The notes beneath the pieces are model-generated. The model was not told where the DNA came from, ran no database searches, and worked only from the letters and a program-made list of their open reading frames with translations. Positions 1 to 7,470 of a stretch of 35,053 nt of DNA are shown in pieces (position 1 is the first letter of the stretch; each line of letters begins with the position of its first letter). The stretch spans positions 1 to 35,053 of the forward strand of contig JABDPT010000080.1 in NCBI GenBank assembly GCA_013042605.1. The letters run 5' to 3'. A program made the translations under genes and the position numbers. This DNA is from Paracoccaceae bacterium (GTDB taxonomy: Bacteria > Pseudomonadota > Alphaproteobacteria > Rhodobacterales > Rhodobacteraceae).

Positions 1-300
1 TATCTGGCCTGGGTCGTGGCGGGCGAGGGCGGGGCGCGGCTTGTGGCGCAGGGGCCGTCGATCCCGGCGCGGGCCGCGCGGTTGGTGCTGACGCTGATCC
101 TGAAGGTGGGGCAGCAATCGCTGGCCGTCTTCGTGGTCAGCATGCTGTTGGCGCGGCTGATGGGTTTTGCGCTGGATTATCTGGGGCGTTCGGCGGGCAC
201 GGTGGCGGCGATCAACCTGGCCGGGTTCGCGGTGCTGATCGGCGTGGCCTATGGCGCGGGTTGGTTCAAGACGCACCCGTGGCGTCAGAAGACGGGCTAG
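1..300 (+). CDS. opgC: OpgC family membrane protein, C-terminal fragment
   Basis: The reading frame is open from the first base of the window, so only the last 99 residues are present. The fragment has two hydrophobic segments (around residues 26-50 and 65-85) around the phrase GQQSLAVFVVSM, which I recognise from the C-terminal part of OpgC proteins. OpgC is an inner-membrane acyltransferase-like protein that adds succinyl groups to osmoregulated periplasmic glucans. The fragment ends WRQKTG. Its stop codon overlaps the stop of the convergent DUF1178 gene, so there is no spacer for a terminator between them. The family call comes from the C-terminal sequence alone, and the catalytic histidine region lies outside the window. 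Confidence 0.75.
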   Translation, partial: YLAWVVAGEGGARLVAQGPSIPARAARLVLTLILKVGQQSLAVFVVSMLLARLMGFALDYLGRSAGTVAAINLAGFAVLIGVAYGAGWFKTHPWRQKTG

Positions 301-749
301 TTCGCGCGCGCTTTGGGCACGAAGGGCAGCGGCATCACCGGCACGCCGTCCTGCAAAAGCTTCACCGCCTCTTCAGGCTTGGCCTCGCCATAAATGGCGC
401 GGTCGGGCGCGTCACCGTCGTGAATGGCGCGCGCTTCCTTGGCGAAATTCATGCCCACGTAATCGGAGTTCTTCTCCACCTCTTTGCGCAGGCGGGCGAT
501 TGCGGCGGCGCGGTCATCGCGCGGGGCGGTCAGATCCGGCTTGGTTTCCGCCGGGGGGTCGGACGGCGCCACGGCGGCCGAGCGTGAGGGGCGCACGCGC
601 GGGGCCATGATCGCCTTGTCCACGTCGGTTCCGGCACAGTCCGGGCAGGCCACGAGCTTGCGCGCACGCAGCGTGTCATAGGCATCGGCCGACTGGAACC
701 AGCTTTCAAAGCTGTGGCCGGCACTGCATTTCAGCGCATAGCGGATCAT
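297..749 (-). CDS. DUF1178 family protein (putative zinc-ribbon protein)
   Basis: A 150-residue cytoplasmic protein beginning MIRYALKCSAGHSFESWF, the typical opening of the DUF1178 family of alpha- and betaproteobacteria. Cys8 with His12 and the later CPDC pair (about residue 36) look like zinc ligands, as in regulatory proteins of the FmdB/zinc-ribbon type. The middle (about 50-85) is Pro/Ala/Arg rich and probably flexible. The C-terminal part carries a conserved-looking helix with EVEKNSDYVG and ends in PLPFVPKAR. No function is known for the family. I chose the ATG at 749 because AGGAG lies about 9 nt upstream; a longer frame to 920 runs into the Nudix gene and has no support. It lies downstream of the Nudix gene on the same strand. 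Confidence 0.85.
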   Translation of the reverse strand: MIRYALKCSAGHSFESWFQSADAYDTLRARKLVACPDCAGTDVDKAIMAPRVRPSRSAAVAPSDPPAETKPDLTAPRDDRAAAIARLRKEVEKNSDYVGMNFAKEARAIHDGDAPDRAIYGEAKPEEAVKLLQDGVPVMPLPFVPKARAN

Positions 750-826
750 ACCCGTTACACTCCTGTTTCCCGTACGCAGCATGTAAGGACTGCGGTCGAA
801 AAAGCAAATCACGAAGGCATCACGCC

Positions 827-1303
827 CTAACGCGGCAGCAGGAAGGGATCGAACTCGCGCAGGATACGCTTGAGTTCCGGCATATCGACCAGTGTCGCGG
901 CCTTCTTGGTGCTGAACCACTTGCGCTTACGCTGTTTGGCCTCGGGCCAGTCGCGCAGCACGCGTTTGACCTTGAGCGGGAAGATCGCGACGACGCACGG
1001 CACGTCGCCTTCATCCTCAAGCGCCTTGGTATAGGAATAGATCCCAAGGCAGACATCGACCGTCCGCCCTTCAAGCCCGGCTTCTTCATAGGCTTCGCGG
1101 GCAGCAGCCTCGCTTGGTGTCGCGCCGTCCATGGGCCAGCCCTTGGGCAGGACCCAACGCCGCGTGCGGCGGCTGGTAACAAGCGCGACCTGCACCTCGT
1201 CATTGTGAATGCGCCAGCACAGCGCCCCGAATTGGGTGCGCACGTCGCGCTTTTGATTGTTGCCCAGTTTGACGGGCTTTTGCTTGATTTTCGCTATGCT
1301 CAT
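827..1303 (-). CDS. Nudix hydrolase
   Basis: 158 residues. The Nudix signature runs from about residue 53 (PKGWPMDG) to 76 (REAYEEAGLEG) and has the REAYEEAG core that binds the catalytic divalent metal. The first glutamate of the classical box (G-x5-E) is alanine here. From memory, this is common in alphaproteobacterial members that start PKGWPM and resemble the diphosphoinositol-polyphosphate phosphohydrolase group, so activity is probably retained. The likely role is hydrolysis of a nucleoside diphosphate linked to another group; the substrate cannot be read from the sequence. The C-terminus (WFSTKKAATLVDMPELKRIL) is the usual helix after the Nudix fold. The start has only a weak ribosome site. 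The gene is divergent from the peroxidase gene across an AT-rich spacer of about 150 bp. Confidence 0.88.
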   Translation of the reverse strand: MSIAKIKQKPVKLGNNQKRDVRTQFGALCWRIHNDEVQVALVTSRRTRRWVLPKGWPMDGATPSEAAAREAYEEAGLEGRTVDVCLGIYSYTKALEDEGDVPCVVAIFPLKVKRVLRDWPEAKQRKRKWFSTKKAATLVDMPELKRILREFDPFLLPR

Positions 1304-1403
1304 CTCAAAAAATCGTTTCTTAAGGCCTCGTTATACTTAAGAACCATTAAAGATAACATTAAGGCGTCTCTGCGGCTCTTCACAAGCCGGTTTTGACTAG
1401 ATC

Positions 1404-1431
1404 TTGACGGATGGTGCGCGGGAAATACCTT
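1404..1431 (+). promoter_or_regulatory. Predicted promoter of the peroxidase operon
   Basis: TTGACG at 1404-1409, a 16-bp spacer, then TACCTT at 1426-1431. This would place the transcript start near 1438, about 15 nt before the ATG at 1453, leaving room for the TGGAGG ribosome site. A second TTGACT lies at 1393-1398. Assigned by eye from sigma-70 consensus similarity only. Confidence 0.45.
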
Positions 1432-1452
1432 TTGTGCCTGACTGGAGGCTGC

Positions 1453-1977
1453 ATGTTCGCTCGATTTCTTGCCCTGTTTCTTCTGCTGATCGCACCGCCC
1501 GCGCTGGCGCGGGACGAGGCCTTTCGCTTTGCGTCGATCGACGGGGGCGACCTTGTGATGGACGATTGGCGCGGGCAGCCGGTGCTGGTGGCCAACACCG
1601 CGTCGCTTTGCGCCTTTACCCCGCAATATGACGGGCTTCAGGCGCTTTACGACAGCTATCGCGACCGGGGACTGGTGGTTCTGGCGGTGCCGTCGGACGA
1701 TTTCGCGCAGGAACTGGGCAGCGAGGAAGAGGTCAAGGAGTTTTGCGAGATCAACTTCGGCCTCGACCTGCCGATGACCGAGATCACGCCGGTGCGCGGG
1801 CGCGGTGCGCACCCCTTCTATCGCTGGCTGGCGCAGGAACATCGCGTGCGCCCGCGCTGGAACTTCAACAAGGTGCTGATCGGGCCCGAGGGGGAGTTCA
1901 TTGCACATTGGGGGTCGAACGTGCCGCCGACGTCTGACCGGATTACCGCGCTGATCGAGCCGCTTTTGCCGCGATGA
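1453..1977 (+). CDS. Exported glutathione peroxidase-like protein
   Basis: 174 residues. Residues 1-19 form a signal peptide ending ALA, so the protein should act in the periplasm. The thioredoxin-like domain carries the peroxidatic cysteine at Cys53 (NTASLCAFTPQ, matching the family's NVASKCGLTPQ). Trp136-Asn137 in WNFNKVLI matches the family's WNF motif. The catalytic glutamine of the family, in the phrase CNQF, is replaced: here the stretch is SDDF, with Asp83 in its place. Cys98 lies roughly where thioredoxin-type peroxidases keep a resolving cysteine. Members with this SDDF variant seem usual in Rhodobacteraceae, so the change looks like a subfamily trait. Likely substrates are hydroperoxides with a thiol reductant. 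ATG 1453 was chosen for its TGGAGG site and intact signal peptide. Its stop overlaps the next start (ATGA). Confidence 0.85.
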   Translation: MFARFLALFLLLIAPPALARDEAFRFASIDGGDLVMDDWRGQPVLVANTASLCAFTPQYDGLQALYDSYRDRGLVVLAVPSDDFAQELGSEEEVKEFCEINFGLDLPMTEITPVRGRGAHPFYRWLAQEHRVRPRWNFNKVLIGPEGEFIAHWGSNVPPTSDRITALIEPLLPR

Positions 1978-3098
1978 CGGCCAAGCCGCGCCTGATCGCA
2001 CACGAAATCTACCGAACCTCGACCTATGGCACGTGGCATCCGCTGCGCATCCCGCGTGTGTCGACGGTGATGGACCTGACCCGTGCGCTGGGCTGGCTGC
2101 CGCAAGGACAGTATATCAACAGCCCCCGCGCGCGGCCCGCGGCGCTGTCGGCCTTTCACGACCCCGTTTACCTTGATGCGCTTCAGGCCGCAGAGGCGCG
2201 CGGCCATGTTTCTAATGATGTGCGCGCGCGCCACGGGCTGGGCACCCCGTCGAACCCGGTTTTCCCCGAGATGTTCCGTCGCCCCGCCACCGCCGCCGGG
2301 GCGGCCATTCTGGCGGGCGAGATGCTGCGCGAGCCGGGGGTGCTCTATTCTCCGGCCGGGGGCACGCATCATGGGTTTCCCGACCGCGCCAACGGGTTTT
2401 GTTACCTTAACGATCCGGTTCTGGGCATTCTCAGCCTGCGCGCCAGTGGTCTGAGCCGGATCGCCTATGTCGATATCGACGCGCATCATGCCGACGGGGT
2501 CGAAGCGGCCTTTGCCAATGATCCCGACATCCTGATGATTTCCGTGCATGAAGAACGCCGCTGGCCCTTTACCGGCGCGCTGGAGGATCGGGGCGCGGGC
2601 AATGTCTGGAACCTGCCGGTGCCGCGCGGCTTCAACGATACCGAGATGCGGGCCGTGCTTGACCGGCTGATCCTGCCGCGCGTGGCCGCGCATCGCCCGC
2701 AGGCCATCGTGCTGCAATGCGGGGCGGATGCGGTGACCGAAGACCCGCTGTCGCGGTTGGCGCTGTCGAACAATGCGCATTGGGCGGTGGTGGCGGCGCT
2801 GGGCGCGCTGACCGACCGCTATCTGGTGCTGGGCGGCGGGGGCTATAACCCGTGGTCTGTGGGGCGGCTCTGGGCCGGGGTCTGGGCGGTGCTGGTCGGG
2901 GCAGAGGTGCCCGAACGCTTGTCGCCCGAGGCCGAGGCGGTGCTGCGCGCGCTGGAATGGCGCGGGTCGACGCGGGGCAAGTCCCCGCCCGAGCATTGGT
3001 TCACGACCCTGCGGGATGCCCCGCGCGAAGGGCCGGTGAGGGGCGAGATCACAGAGCGGTTGCAGGTGTTGGAGGCGCGCGCCAAAGTCTTTGCATGA
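1974..3098 (+). CDS. Histone deacetylase family protein (zinc amidohydrolase)
   Basis: 374 residues covering the full arginase/deacetylase fold. Visible catalytic features are the His pair H132-H133 in GGTHHGF, the zinc ligands Asp169 and His171 in DIDAHHADG, the third ligand Asp252 in CGADAVTED, and the transition-state Tyr291 in GGGGYNPW. Bacterial relatives include AcuC and acetylpolyamine amidohydrolases. They remove acetyl groups from lysines, polyamines or other small amides, and the substrate here is unknown. All key residues are intact, so it should be an active zinc enzyme of the cytoplasm. It starts inside the peroxidase stop codon and its own stop overlaps the thpR start, so the three genes are probably translated from one message. 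Confidence 0.9.
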   Translation: MTAKPRLIAHEIYRTSTYGTWHPLRIPRVSTVMDLTRALGWLPQGQYINSPRARPAALSAFHDPVYLDALQAAEARGHVSNDVRARHGLGTPSNPVFPEMFRRPATAAGAAILAGEMLREPGVLYSPAGGTHHGFPDRANGFCYLNDPVLGILSLRASGLSRIAYVDIDAHHADGVEAAFANDPDILMISVHEERRWPFTGALEDRGAGNVWNLPVPRGFNDTEMRAVLDRLILPRVAAHRPQAIVLQCGADAVTEDPLSRLALSNNAHWAVVAALGALTDRYLVLGGGGYNPWSVGRLWAGVWAVLVGAEVPERLSPEAEAVLRALEWRGSTRGKSPPEHWFTTLRDAPREGPVRGEITERLQVLEARAKVFA

Positions 3099-3637
3099 CC
3101 CGTGCGTTCCTTGCGATCCCGCTTCCCGACGATGTCATCGACGCGCTGACCCGCGTGCAGCAGGGCCTGCCCGAGGGGCGGGCGGTGGCGCACGACAACC
3201 TGCATCTGACGCTGGTGTTTTTGGGCGATGTGGGCGCGGAGGCGCTGGAAGATCTGCACGACACGCTAAGCGCGGTGCGGGCGGGGCCGATCACGCTGCG
3301 CATTGACGGCTTGGATCTTTTCGGGGGCGAGCGGCCGCGTTCGCTTTGGGCGCGGGTGGTCGCGGGGCCGGAGCTTGGGGCGTTGCAGACCCGGCTTGAA
3401 TCCACCGCCCGGCGCGCCAAGATCGACGTGCCGCGCCGCCGGTTCGTGCCGCATGTCACGCTGGCGCGGTTTCGCCCGGGCGGCGGGGTAAGCGACGGCT
3501 TTCACCGATACCTCGTGGATCGCGCGGGTTTCGCGTTGCCAGCGTTCGATGTGCACAGGTTTTCGCTATATACCTCAACGCTTTACGAAGATGGGCCGGT
3601 CTACGACGTGCTGGCGGAGTATCCGCTGACGGGTTAG
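3095..3637 (+). CDS. thpR: RNA 2',3'-cyclic phosphodiesterase (2'-5' RNA ligase family)
   Basis: 180 residues with the two HxT motifs that define the 2H phosphoesterase superfamily: H37-L-T39 followed by LVFLG, and H120-V-T122 followed by LARF. The N-terminal MTRAFLAIPLP and C-terminal FSLYTSTL phrases are typical of ThpR. The enzyme opens 2',3'-cyclic phosphates at RNA ends and can join tRNA halves in vitro; its role in the cell is not settled. It is the third gene of the overlapping peroxidase-deacetylase-thpR set. The ATG at 3095 shares bases with the preceding TGA. It ends 8 nt before the stop of the convergent dehydratase gene. Confidence 0.92.
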   Translation: MTRAFLAIPLPDDVIDALTRVQQGLPEGRAVAHDNLHLTLVFLGDVGAEALEDLHDTLSAVRAGPITLRIDGLDLFGGERPRSLWARVVAGPELGALQTRLESTARRAKIDVPRRRFVPHVTLARFRPGGGVSDGFHRYLVDRAGFALPAFDVHRFSLYTSTLYEDGPVYDVLAEYPLTG

Positions 3638-3645
3638 GGCGAGGT

Positions 3646-4617
3646 TTACCCCACCACCGGCGTCTGCCCCTGCATCACCTGCACCATCCAGCCCGTGTCG
3701 ATATTCCCGCCGCAGAGGATCACCCCGACCTTGCGGCCTTTCATCTGGGCCTTTTCCTGCATCAGCCCGGCCAAGGGCGCGGCTCCGGCCCCTTCGGCAA
3801 GGTTGTGGGTGTCGTGGTAATAGATGCGGATCGCTTCGGCCACCTCGTCATCGGATACGGTGATGATGCGTTCGGCGCCCTTGGAATAGATGTCGAACGC
3901 CTCTTTCACCGGCACCCGCACGGCCATGCCATCGGCGAAGGTGACGGCGGAATTCGTCTCGACCAGATGCCCCGCCTCGACCGACAGTTTCGCGGTCTGC
4001 GCGTTGTCGCTGACCACGCCGATGATCTTGGTGGAAAGCCCCAGCGCATCGCGCGCCGCGATCGTGCCGCAGATGCCCGAGCCACAGCCGATGGGGACGT
4101 AGACCGCGTCAAGATCGGGATGGGCAGAGAACAGTTCGTACCCATAGGTCGCCACGCCGCGCACAAGTTCGGGGTGGAAGGGCGGGACGGTGAAAAGCCC
4201 CTCTTCCTTGCCCACCCGTGTTGCCTCTTCCCTCGCCTGATCGAAATCGTCGCCGAATTCCACCAGTTCGGCGCCAAACGACCGCATGGCTGCGTTTTTC
4301 TCGACCGAATTGCCGTGCGGGACATAGACCACGGCGCGCAGTCCGGCGGCACGGGCGGCGCGGGCCTGTGACTGGCCGTGGTTGCCGCGCGTGGCGGTGA
4401 TGATCCCAGGGCAGTCGGGATGGGTACGGCGCAGCCAGTCGATGAAGGTCACGCCGCCACGCGCCTTGAAGGCACCCGTGGGGGTGTGGTTCTCGTGTTT
4501 GACGATCACCTCGCAGCCCGTGCGCTCGGCCAGAAGTGGCCAGGCATATTGCGGGGTGGGCGGGATCTGGGTGTGAACGAGGGCGGCGGCGTCGGAAAGG
4601 TCGTCTTTGGTGAACAT
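3646..4617 (-). CDS. PLP-dependent threonine/serine dehydratase
   Basis: 323 residues of the fold-type II PLP family. Lys51 in TGAFKARGG is the expected Schiff-base lysine; the family usually has SFK, here AFK. The glycine loop that holds the PLP phosphate is GCGSG at 177-181, and RGNHGQ at 77-82 binds the substrate carboxylate. There is no C-terminal ACT regulatory domain, so this is the short, unregulated type rather than biosynthetic IlvA. Such enzymes deaminate threonine or serine, and some relatives act on hydroxyaspartate or ectoine-derived compounds, so substrate is uncertain. The start lies only 3 nt after the kdsA stop, so the two are probably co-transcribed. That pairing has no obvious metabolic logic. 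Confidence 0.88.
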   Translation of the reverse strand: MFTKDDLSDAAALVHTQIPPTPQYAWPLLAERTGCEVIVKHENHTPTGAFKARGGVTFIDWLRRTHPDCPGIITATRGNHGQSQARAARAAGLRAVVYVPHGNSVEKNAAMRSFGAELVEFGDDFDQAREEATRVGKEEGLFTVPPFHPELVRGVATYGYELFSAHPDLDAVYVPIGCGSGICGTIAARDALGLSTKIIGVVSDNAQTAKLSVEAGHLVETNSAVTFADGMAVRVPVKEAFDIYSKGAERIITVSDDEVAEAIRIYYHDTHNLAEGAGAAPLAGLMQEKAQMKGRKVGVILCGGNIDTGWMVQVMQGQTPVVG

Positions 4618-4620
4618 CGA

Positions 4621-5451
4621 TTATCCCTTGGCCGCGGCTTCGATGGCGCGCAGGCGGGTGAGCAGGGCGCCCATCTGATCGAGCGGCACCATGTTCGGCC
4701 CGTCCGACGGCGCATTGTCGGGGTCTTCGTGGGTTTCGATGAAAAGCGCGGCACAGCCTACGGCGACAGCGGCGGCGGCGAGCGGCGGGACAAAGCGGCG
4801 GTCGCCGCCGGACGAGGTTCCCTTGCCACCGGGTTGCTGCACGGAATGGGTCGCGTCGAAAACCACCGGATAGCCGGTTTCGGCCATGATCGGCAGGGCG
4901 CGAAAATCGCTGACCAGCGTGTTGTAGCCGAAGGACGTGCCGCGTTCACAAAGCAGGATACGCTCGTTCCCGGTCGAGGCGATTTTTCCTGCGACATTGG
5001 CCATGTCCCAAGGCGCCAGAAACTGCCCCTTCTTGACGTTGATCGCCGCGCCGGTTTCGCCGGCGGCCAGCAAAAGGTCGGTCTGGCGCGACAGGAAGGC
5101 GGGGATTTGCAGGATATCGACGACTTCAGCCACCGGGGCGCATTGGTCGGGGGCGTGCACATCCGTCAGAACCGGCACGCCGAATTCCTCTTTGATGCGG
5201 GCCAGAACCTCAAGCCCCGCGTCCATCCCCAGCCCGCGCGCGGTGGTGTGCGAGGACCGGTTCGCCTTGTCATAGCTAGATTTATAGACCCAAGGCACAC
5301 CCGCCTTGCCCGCAGCCTCGGCGATGCCTTCGGCGACCATGCGCGCGTGATCGAGCGTTTCGATCTGGCACGGGCCAGCCAAAAGGACAAAGGGCAGGTC
5401 ATTGCCCGCGGTCAGCGGGCCGATGCTGACGTGTTTGGGGGCGTTGGGCAT
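4621..5451 (-). CDS. kdsA: 3-deoxy-8-phosphooctulonate synthase (KDO-8-phosphate synthase)
   Basis: 276 residues, a normal length for KdsA. It makes KDO-8-phosphate from phosphoenolpyruvate and arabinose-5-phosphate, the first step towards the KDO of lipopolysaccharide. Recognisable parts are [10 protein letters not shown] near the N-terminus, [12 protein letters not shown], the TDVHAPDQC segment, the [13 protein letters not shown] stretch, FGYNTLVSD and [12 protein letters not shown]. The cysteine in AGPC is present. I chose the ATG at 5451 ([11 protein letters not shown]), which matches the usual family start. The frame stays open 17 codons further to 5502, but that extension has no homologous look and no ribosome site. 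Confidence 0.96.
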   Translation of the reverse strand: MPNAPKHVSIGPLTAGNDLPFVLLAGPCQIETLDHARMVAEGIAEAAGKAGVPWVYKSSYDKANRSSHTTARGLGMDAGLEVLARIKEEFGVPVLTDVHAPDQCAPVAEVVDILQIPAFLSRQTDLLLAAGETGAAINVKKGQFLAPWDMANVAGKIASTGNERILLCERGTSFGYNTLVSDFRALPIMAETGYPVVFDATHSVQQPGGKGTSSGGDRRFVPPLAAAAVAVGCAALFIETHEDPDNAPSDGPNMVPLDQMGALLTRLRAIEAAAKG

Positions 5452-5632
5452 TGCGGGGATCCATCTTTTGCGGGCGGCATGCGCCCCTTCTGGTATCGTC
5501 ATTTCGCAGGGGTGTTAAGGGCGAAACGGGGCGGCGAATTCGTGCCGGTGCACCGAAAATTGCCCCGCTTCGCCATAGTGATGCCCAGTTAACCATGGAC
5601 AAAGGGGAAAAGGCGGTTGGAGTTTTAACGAG

Positions 5633-6562
5633 ATGCAGCGTCTCATGGCCCGGCTTGGGGCCCGATTGACGGATTCGCGCAAGATGATGCTGGTCGCGGG
5701 CCTTCTGGCCGCGGTGGGCCTTGTTGCGGGCTATGTCGAGGTGCAGCAAGAGGCCGAGCGCGCGCTGGCCCTGCGCCAGGGGCCGCCCGCGCCGGTGGCG
5801 CTGCAAGACTTTGACCGCGGACGCAATATCGGCCCGGCGGGCGAGGTTCTGATCGAGGCGGAAGCCGCGCTTGATGCCGCCGTCGTGCTGTCGTTGCGTG
5901 GCGCGCGCCCGGTGCGGCACGCGCTTGTCGTACCGCTCTATGCTCTAAGCGACGCGGGTGCGGCGGAACTTGGGACAGAGCCGGGCAAGGGCGACGGGCG
6001 CGCAGCACTTGGGCTGTTGTTCCATCAGGTCGAAACCCGCGCCGAAACCGACATCGACCCCGGCGATCTGGCCGCGCGCGTCTTTGGGCCCGGCGCGCAT
6101 GGCACGGTCGTGGTGGTCAACGGCGCTGTGACCGAGCCGGGGGCCTTTACGCTGATGGCGGACGGGGCCTTTGCGGTGTCGGGCGTCACATTGGCCGAGC
6201 CGTTCCTGGCCGTGGCGCCCTATACCGAAGGCCGCGCCGTGGCGCTGAGCGAACCGGTGTCGGCGGCGTCGCACGGGGTGCTTTATCTTTCGGCGCTGAT
6301 CCTGCTTCTGGTTTCCGTGGCCGCGTCATTGCGCAGCGCGCGCTATGAAAAGGGCCCCGCACAGGTCGATGCGGTCGCCGATGAGGTCGAGGAACGCGCC
6401 TATGCGCAGGCGCATCCGAAATTCGCGCGCATCCCGTCGCAGCGCGAATTGCAAGAGGCCGCAGAGGCGCGCAAACGGTCGTCGGGCGGGTTGCAGCAGA
6501 TGATCTGGGGGTCGTCGGGCGCTAGAAATCAACCGCAACGCCGGGAAGACGAAGCTCTCTGA
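5633..6562 (+). CDS. Membrane-anchored protein of unknown function
   Basis: 309 residues, family not recognised. One hydrophobic segment sits near the N-terminus (about 18-36) and a second near residues 212-232, so the 175-residue middle domain is probably periplasmic and the last 75 residues cytoplasmic. The middle domain is Ala/Gly/Val rich with VVVVNGAVTEPGAF. The tail is charged and helical (EVEERAYAQAHPKFARIPSQRELQ). A GGAG site lies about 10 nt before the ATG. The 3' end overlaps the end of the convergent mipZ gene by 41 bp, which is unusually long. Codon use matches the neighbours. The call rests on the open frame, ribosome site and membrane-protein pattern. Confidence 0.75.
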   Translation: MQRLMARLGARLTDSRKMMLVAGLLAAVGLVAGYVEVQQEAERALALRQGPPAPVALQDFDRGRNIGPAGEVLIEAEAALDAAVVLSLRGARPVRHALVVPLYALSDAGAAELGTEPGKGDGRAALGLLFHQVETRAETDIDPGDLAARVFGPGAHGTVVVVNGAVTEPGAFTLMADGAFAVSGVTLAEPFLAVAPYTEGRAVALSEPVSAASHGVLYLSALILLLVSVAASLRSARYEKGPAQVDAVADEVEERAYAQAHPKFARIPSQRELQEAAEARKRSSGGLQQMIWGSSGARNQPQRREDEAL

Positions 6563-7334
6563 CCAGATCGCGCAGTTCCTGCCGGGCCGACACGTTCGAG
6601 ATGTTCATCTGCCCCTTCACGCCGATATCGCGCAGGTCCAGAAGGGTGAGGCCCCGCGGGAAAAGCTCGCGGAAGATTACCCGTTCGCTGAAGCCCGGGA
6701 TGACGCGAAAACCGATGCGGCGGGCCAGATCGCCCAGCGCGTCGCCCATCTTTTTCTTGTTATGCATCGCCTGCGCGCCCAGCCGGTTGCGCACCACGAT
6801 CCAGTCGATGGGGGCAAGCCCGGCCTGTGCGCGCAGCTGCCGTGCGTTCCAGACCATTTCGGAATAGATCGAGGGGCCGAGGATCTTGTTGGATTCCGGG
6901 TCGGCTCGGGCCAGAAGGTCGAAATCGACGAAGCTGTCATTGAGCGGTGTGACCAGCGTGTCGGCCAGCGAATGCGCGACCTGGCTAAGCCGTGTATGCG
7001 AGCCGGGGCAGTCGATCAGGATGAAATCGCATTCGTCCTCAAGCCCGGCGACGGCGGCCGAGAGGCGGCGGTCATAGACGTTTTCACCGGGTTGCAGCGC
7101 ATCGGCGGGAATGTCGGGCAGGTTGCGATAGGTCGGGCAGGGCAGGTTGAGGTCGTGGCGCTTGTTGAAGAGCAGGCGGTTTTCGATATAGCGCGCCATG
7201 GTCTTCTGGCGCAGATCGAGGTCGAGTGTCGCCACCCGGTGACCCATGCGCGCCAGCGCGGTCGCCACATGCATCGACGTGGTCGATTTTCCCGACCCGC
7301 CCTTTTCATTGCCAACAACGATGATATGCGCCAC
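6522..7334 (-). CDS. mipZ: Division-plane positioning ATPase MipZ
   Basis: 270 residues from the GTG at 7334, a ParA/MinD-family ATPase. The deviant Walker A motif GNEKGGSGKST is at 8-18. Next come LDLDLRQKTMARYIENR, the Walker B-like FILIDCPG, NDSFVDFDLL and RNRLGAQAMHNKKK, all close to Caulobacter MipZ. MipZ forms a bipolar gradient through ParB and blocks FtsZ assembly away from mid-cell in alphaproteobacteria without MinCDE. An earlier in-frame GTG at 7391 would add 19 residues of no family likeness and would lie inside the probable -10 element, so I prefer 7334, which has GAGGG about 8 nt upstream. The last 41 bp overlap the convergent membrane-protein gene. Confidence 0.92.
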   Translation of the reverse strand: MAHIIVVGNEKGGSGKSTTSMHVATALARMGHRVATLDLDLRQKTMARYIENRLLFNKRHDLNLPCPTYRNLPDIPADALQPGENVYDRRLSAAVAGLEDECDFILIDCPGSHTRLSQVAHSLADTLVTPLNDSFVDFDLLARADPESNKILGPSIYSEMVWNARQLRAQAGLAPIDWIVVRNRLGAQAMHNKKKMGDALGDLARRIGFRVIPGFSERVIFRELFPRGLTLLDLRDIGVKGQMNISNVSARQELRDLVRELRLPGVAVDF

Positions 7335-7384
7335 TCGCGTGCCCTCGCGTTCATCCCAAATGGCCGCCCCCGGCCTATGGGTTG

Positions 7385-7406
7385 GCGACACTATATGTTG
7401 TGTCGC
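7385..7406 (-). promoter_or_regulatory. Inverted repeat over the probable mipZ promoter
   Basis: GCGACAC at 7385-7391 is repeated in reverse complement as GTGTCGC at 7400-7406, with 8 nt between. On the minus strand the right half holds TATAGT (7395-7390), a good -10 hexamer about 55 nt before the GTG at 7334. A weak TTTCCT lies 17 nt further up. A dyad over a -10 box suggests an operator for an unknown regulator. Confidence 0.45.
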
Positions 7407-7470
7407 GCCCTAAGGAAAGCGTGCGTTGCGGGGAAAACCCGCGAAATCACGCCGGGGGGCCGGTATCGCG

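Noticed and set aside
827-1303. Nudix protein judged inactive because of the missing first glutamate of the box
   Set aside because: The catalytic REAYEEAG helix is complete and the Ala variant appears usual in this branch of the family.
1818-2996. A 392-codon minus-strand frame opposite the peroxidase and deacetylase genes
   Set aside because: Shadow of the deacetylase gene, whose catalytic residues are all intact on the other strand.
4378-5592. A 404-codon plus-strand frame, including a short ATG frame at 5479-5592
   Set aside because: It runs antisense to the dehydratase and kdsA genes. The terminal 37-codon piece in the gap has no ribosome site or protein-like pattern.
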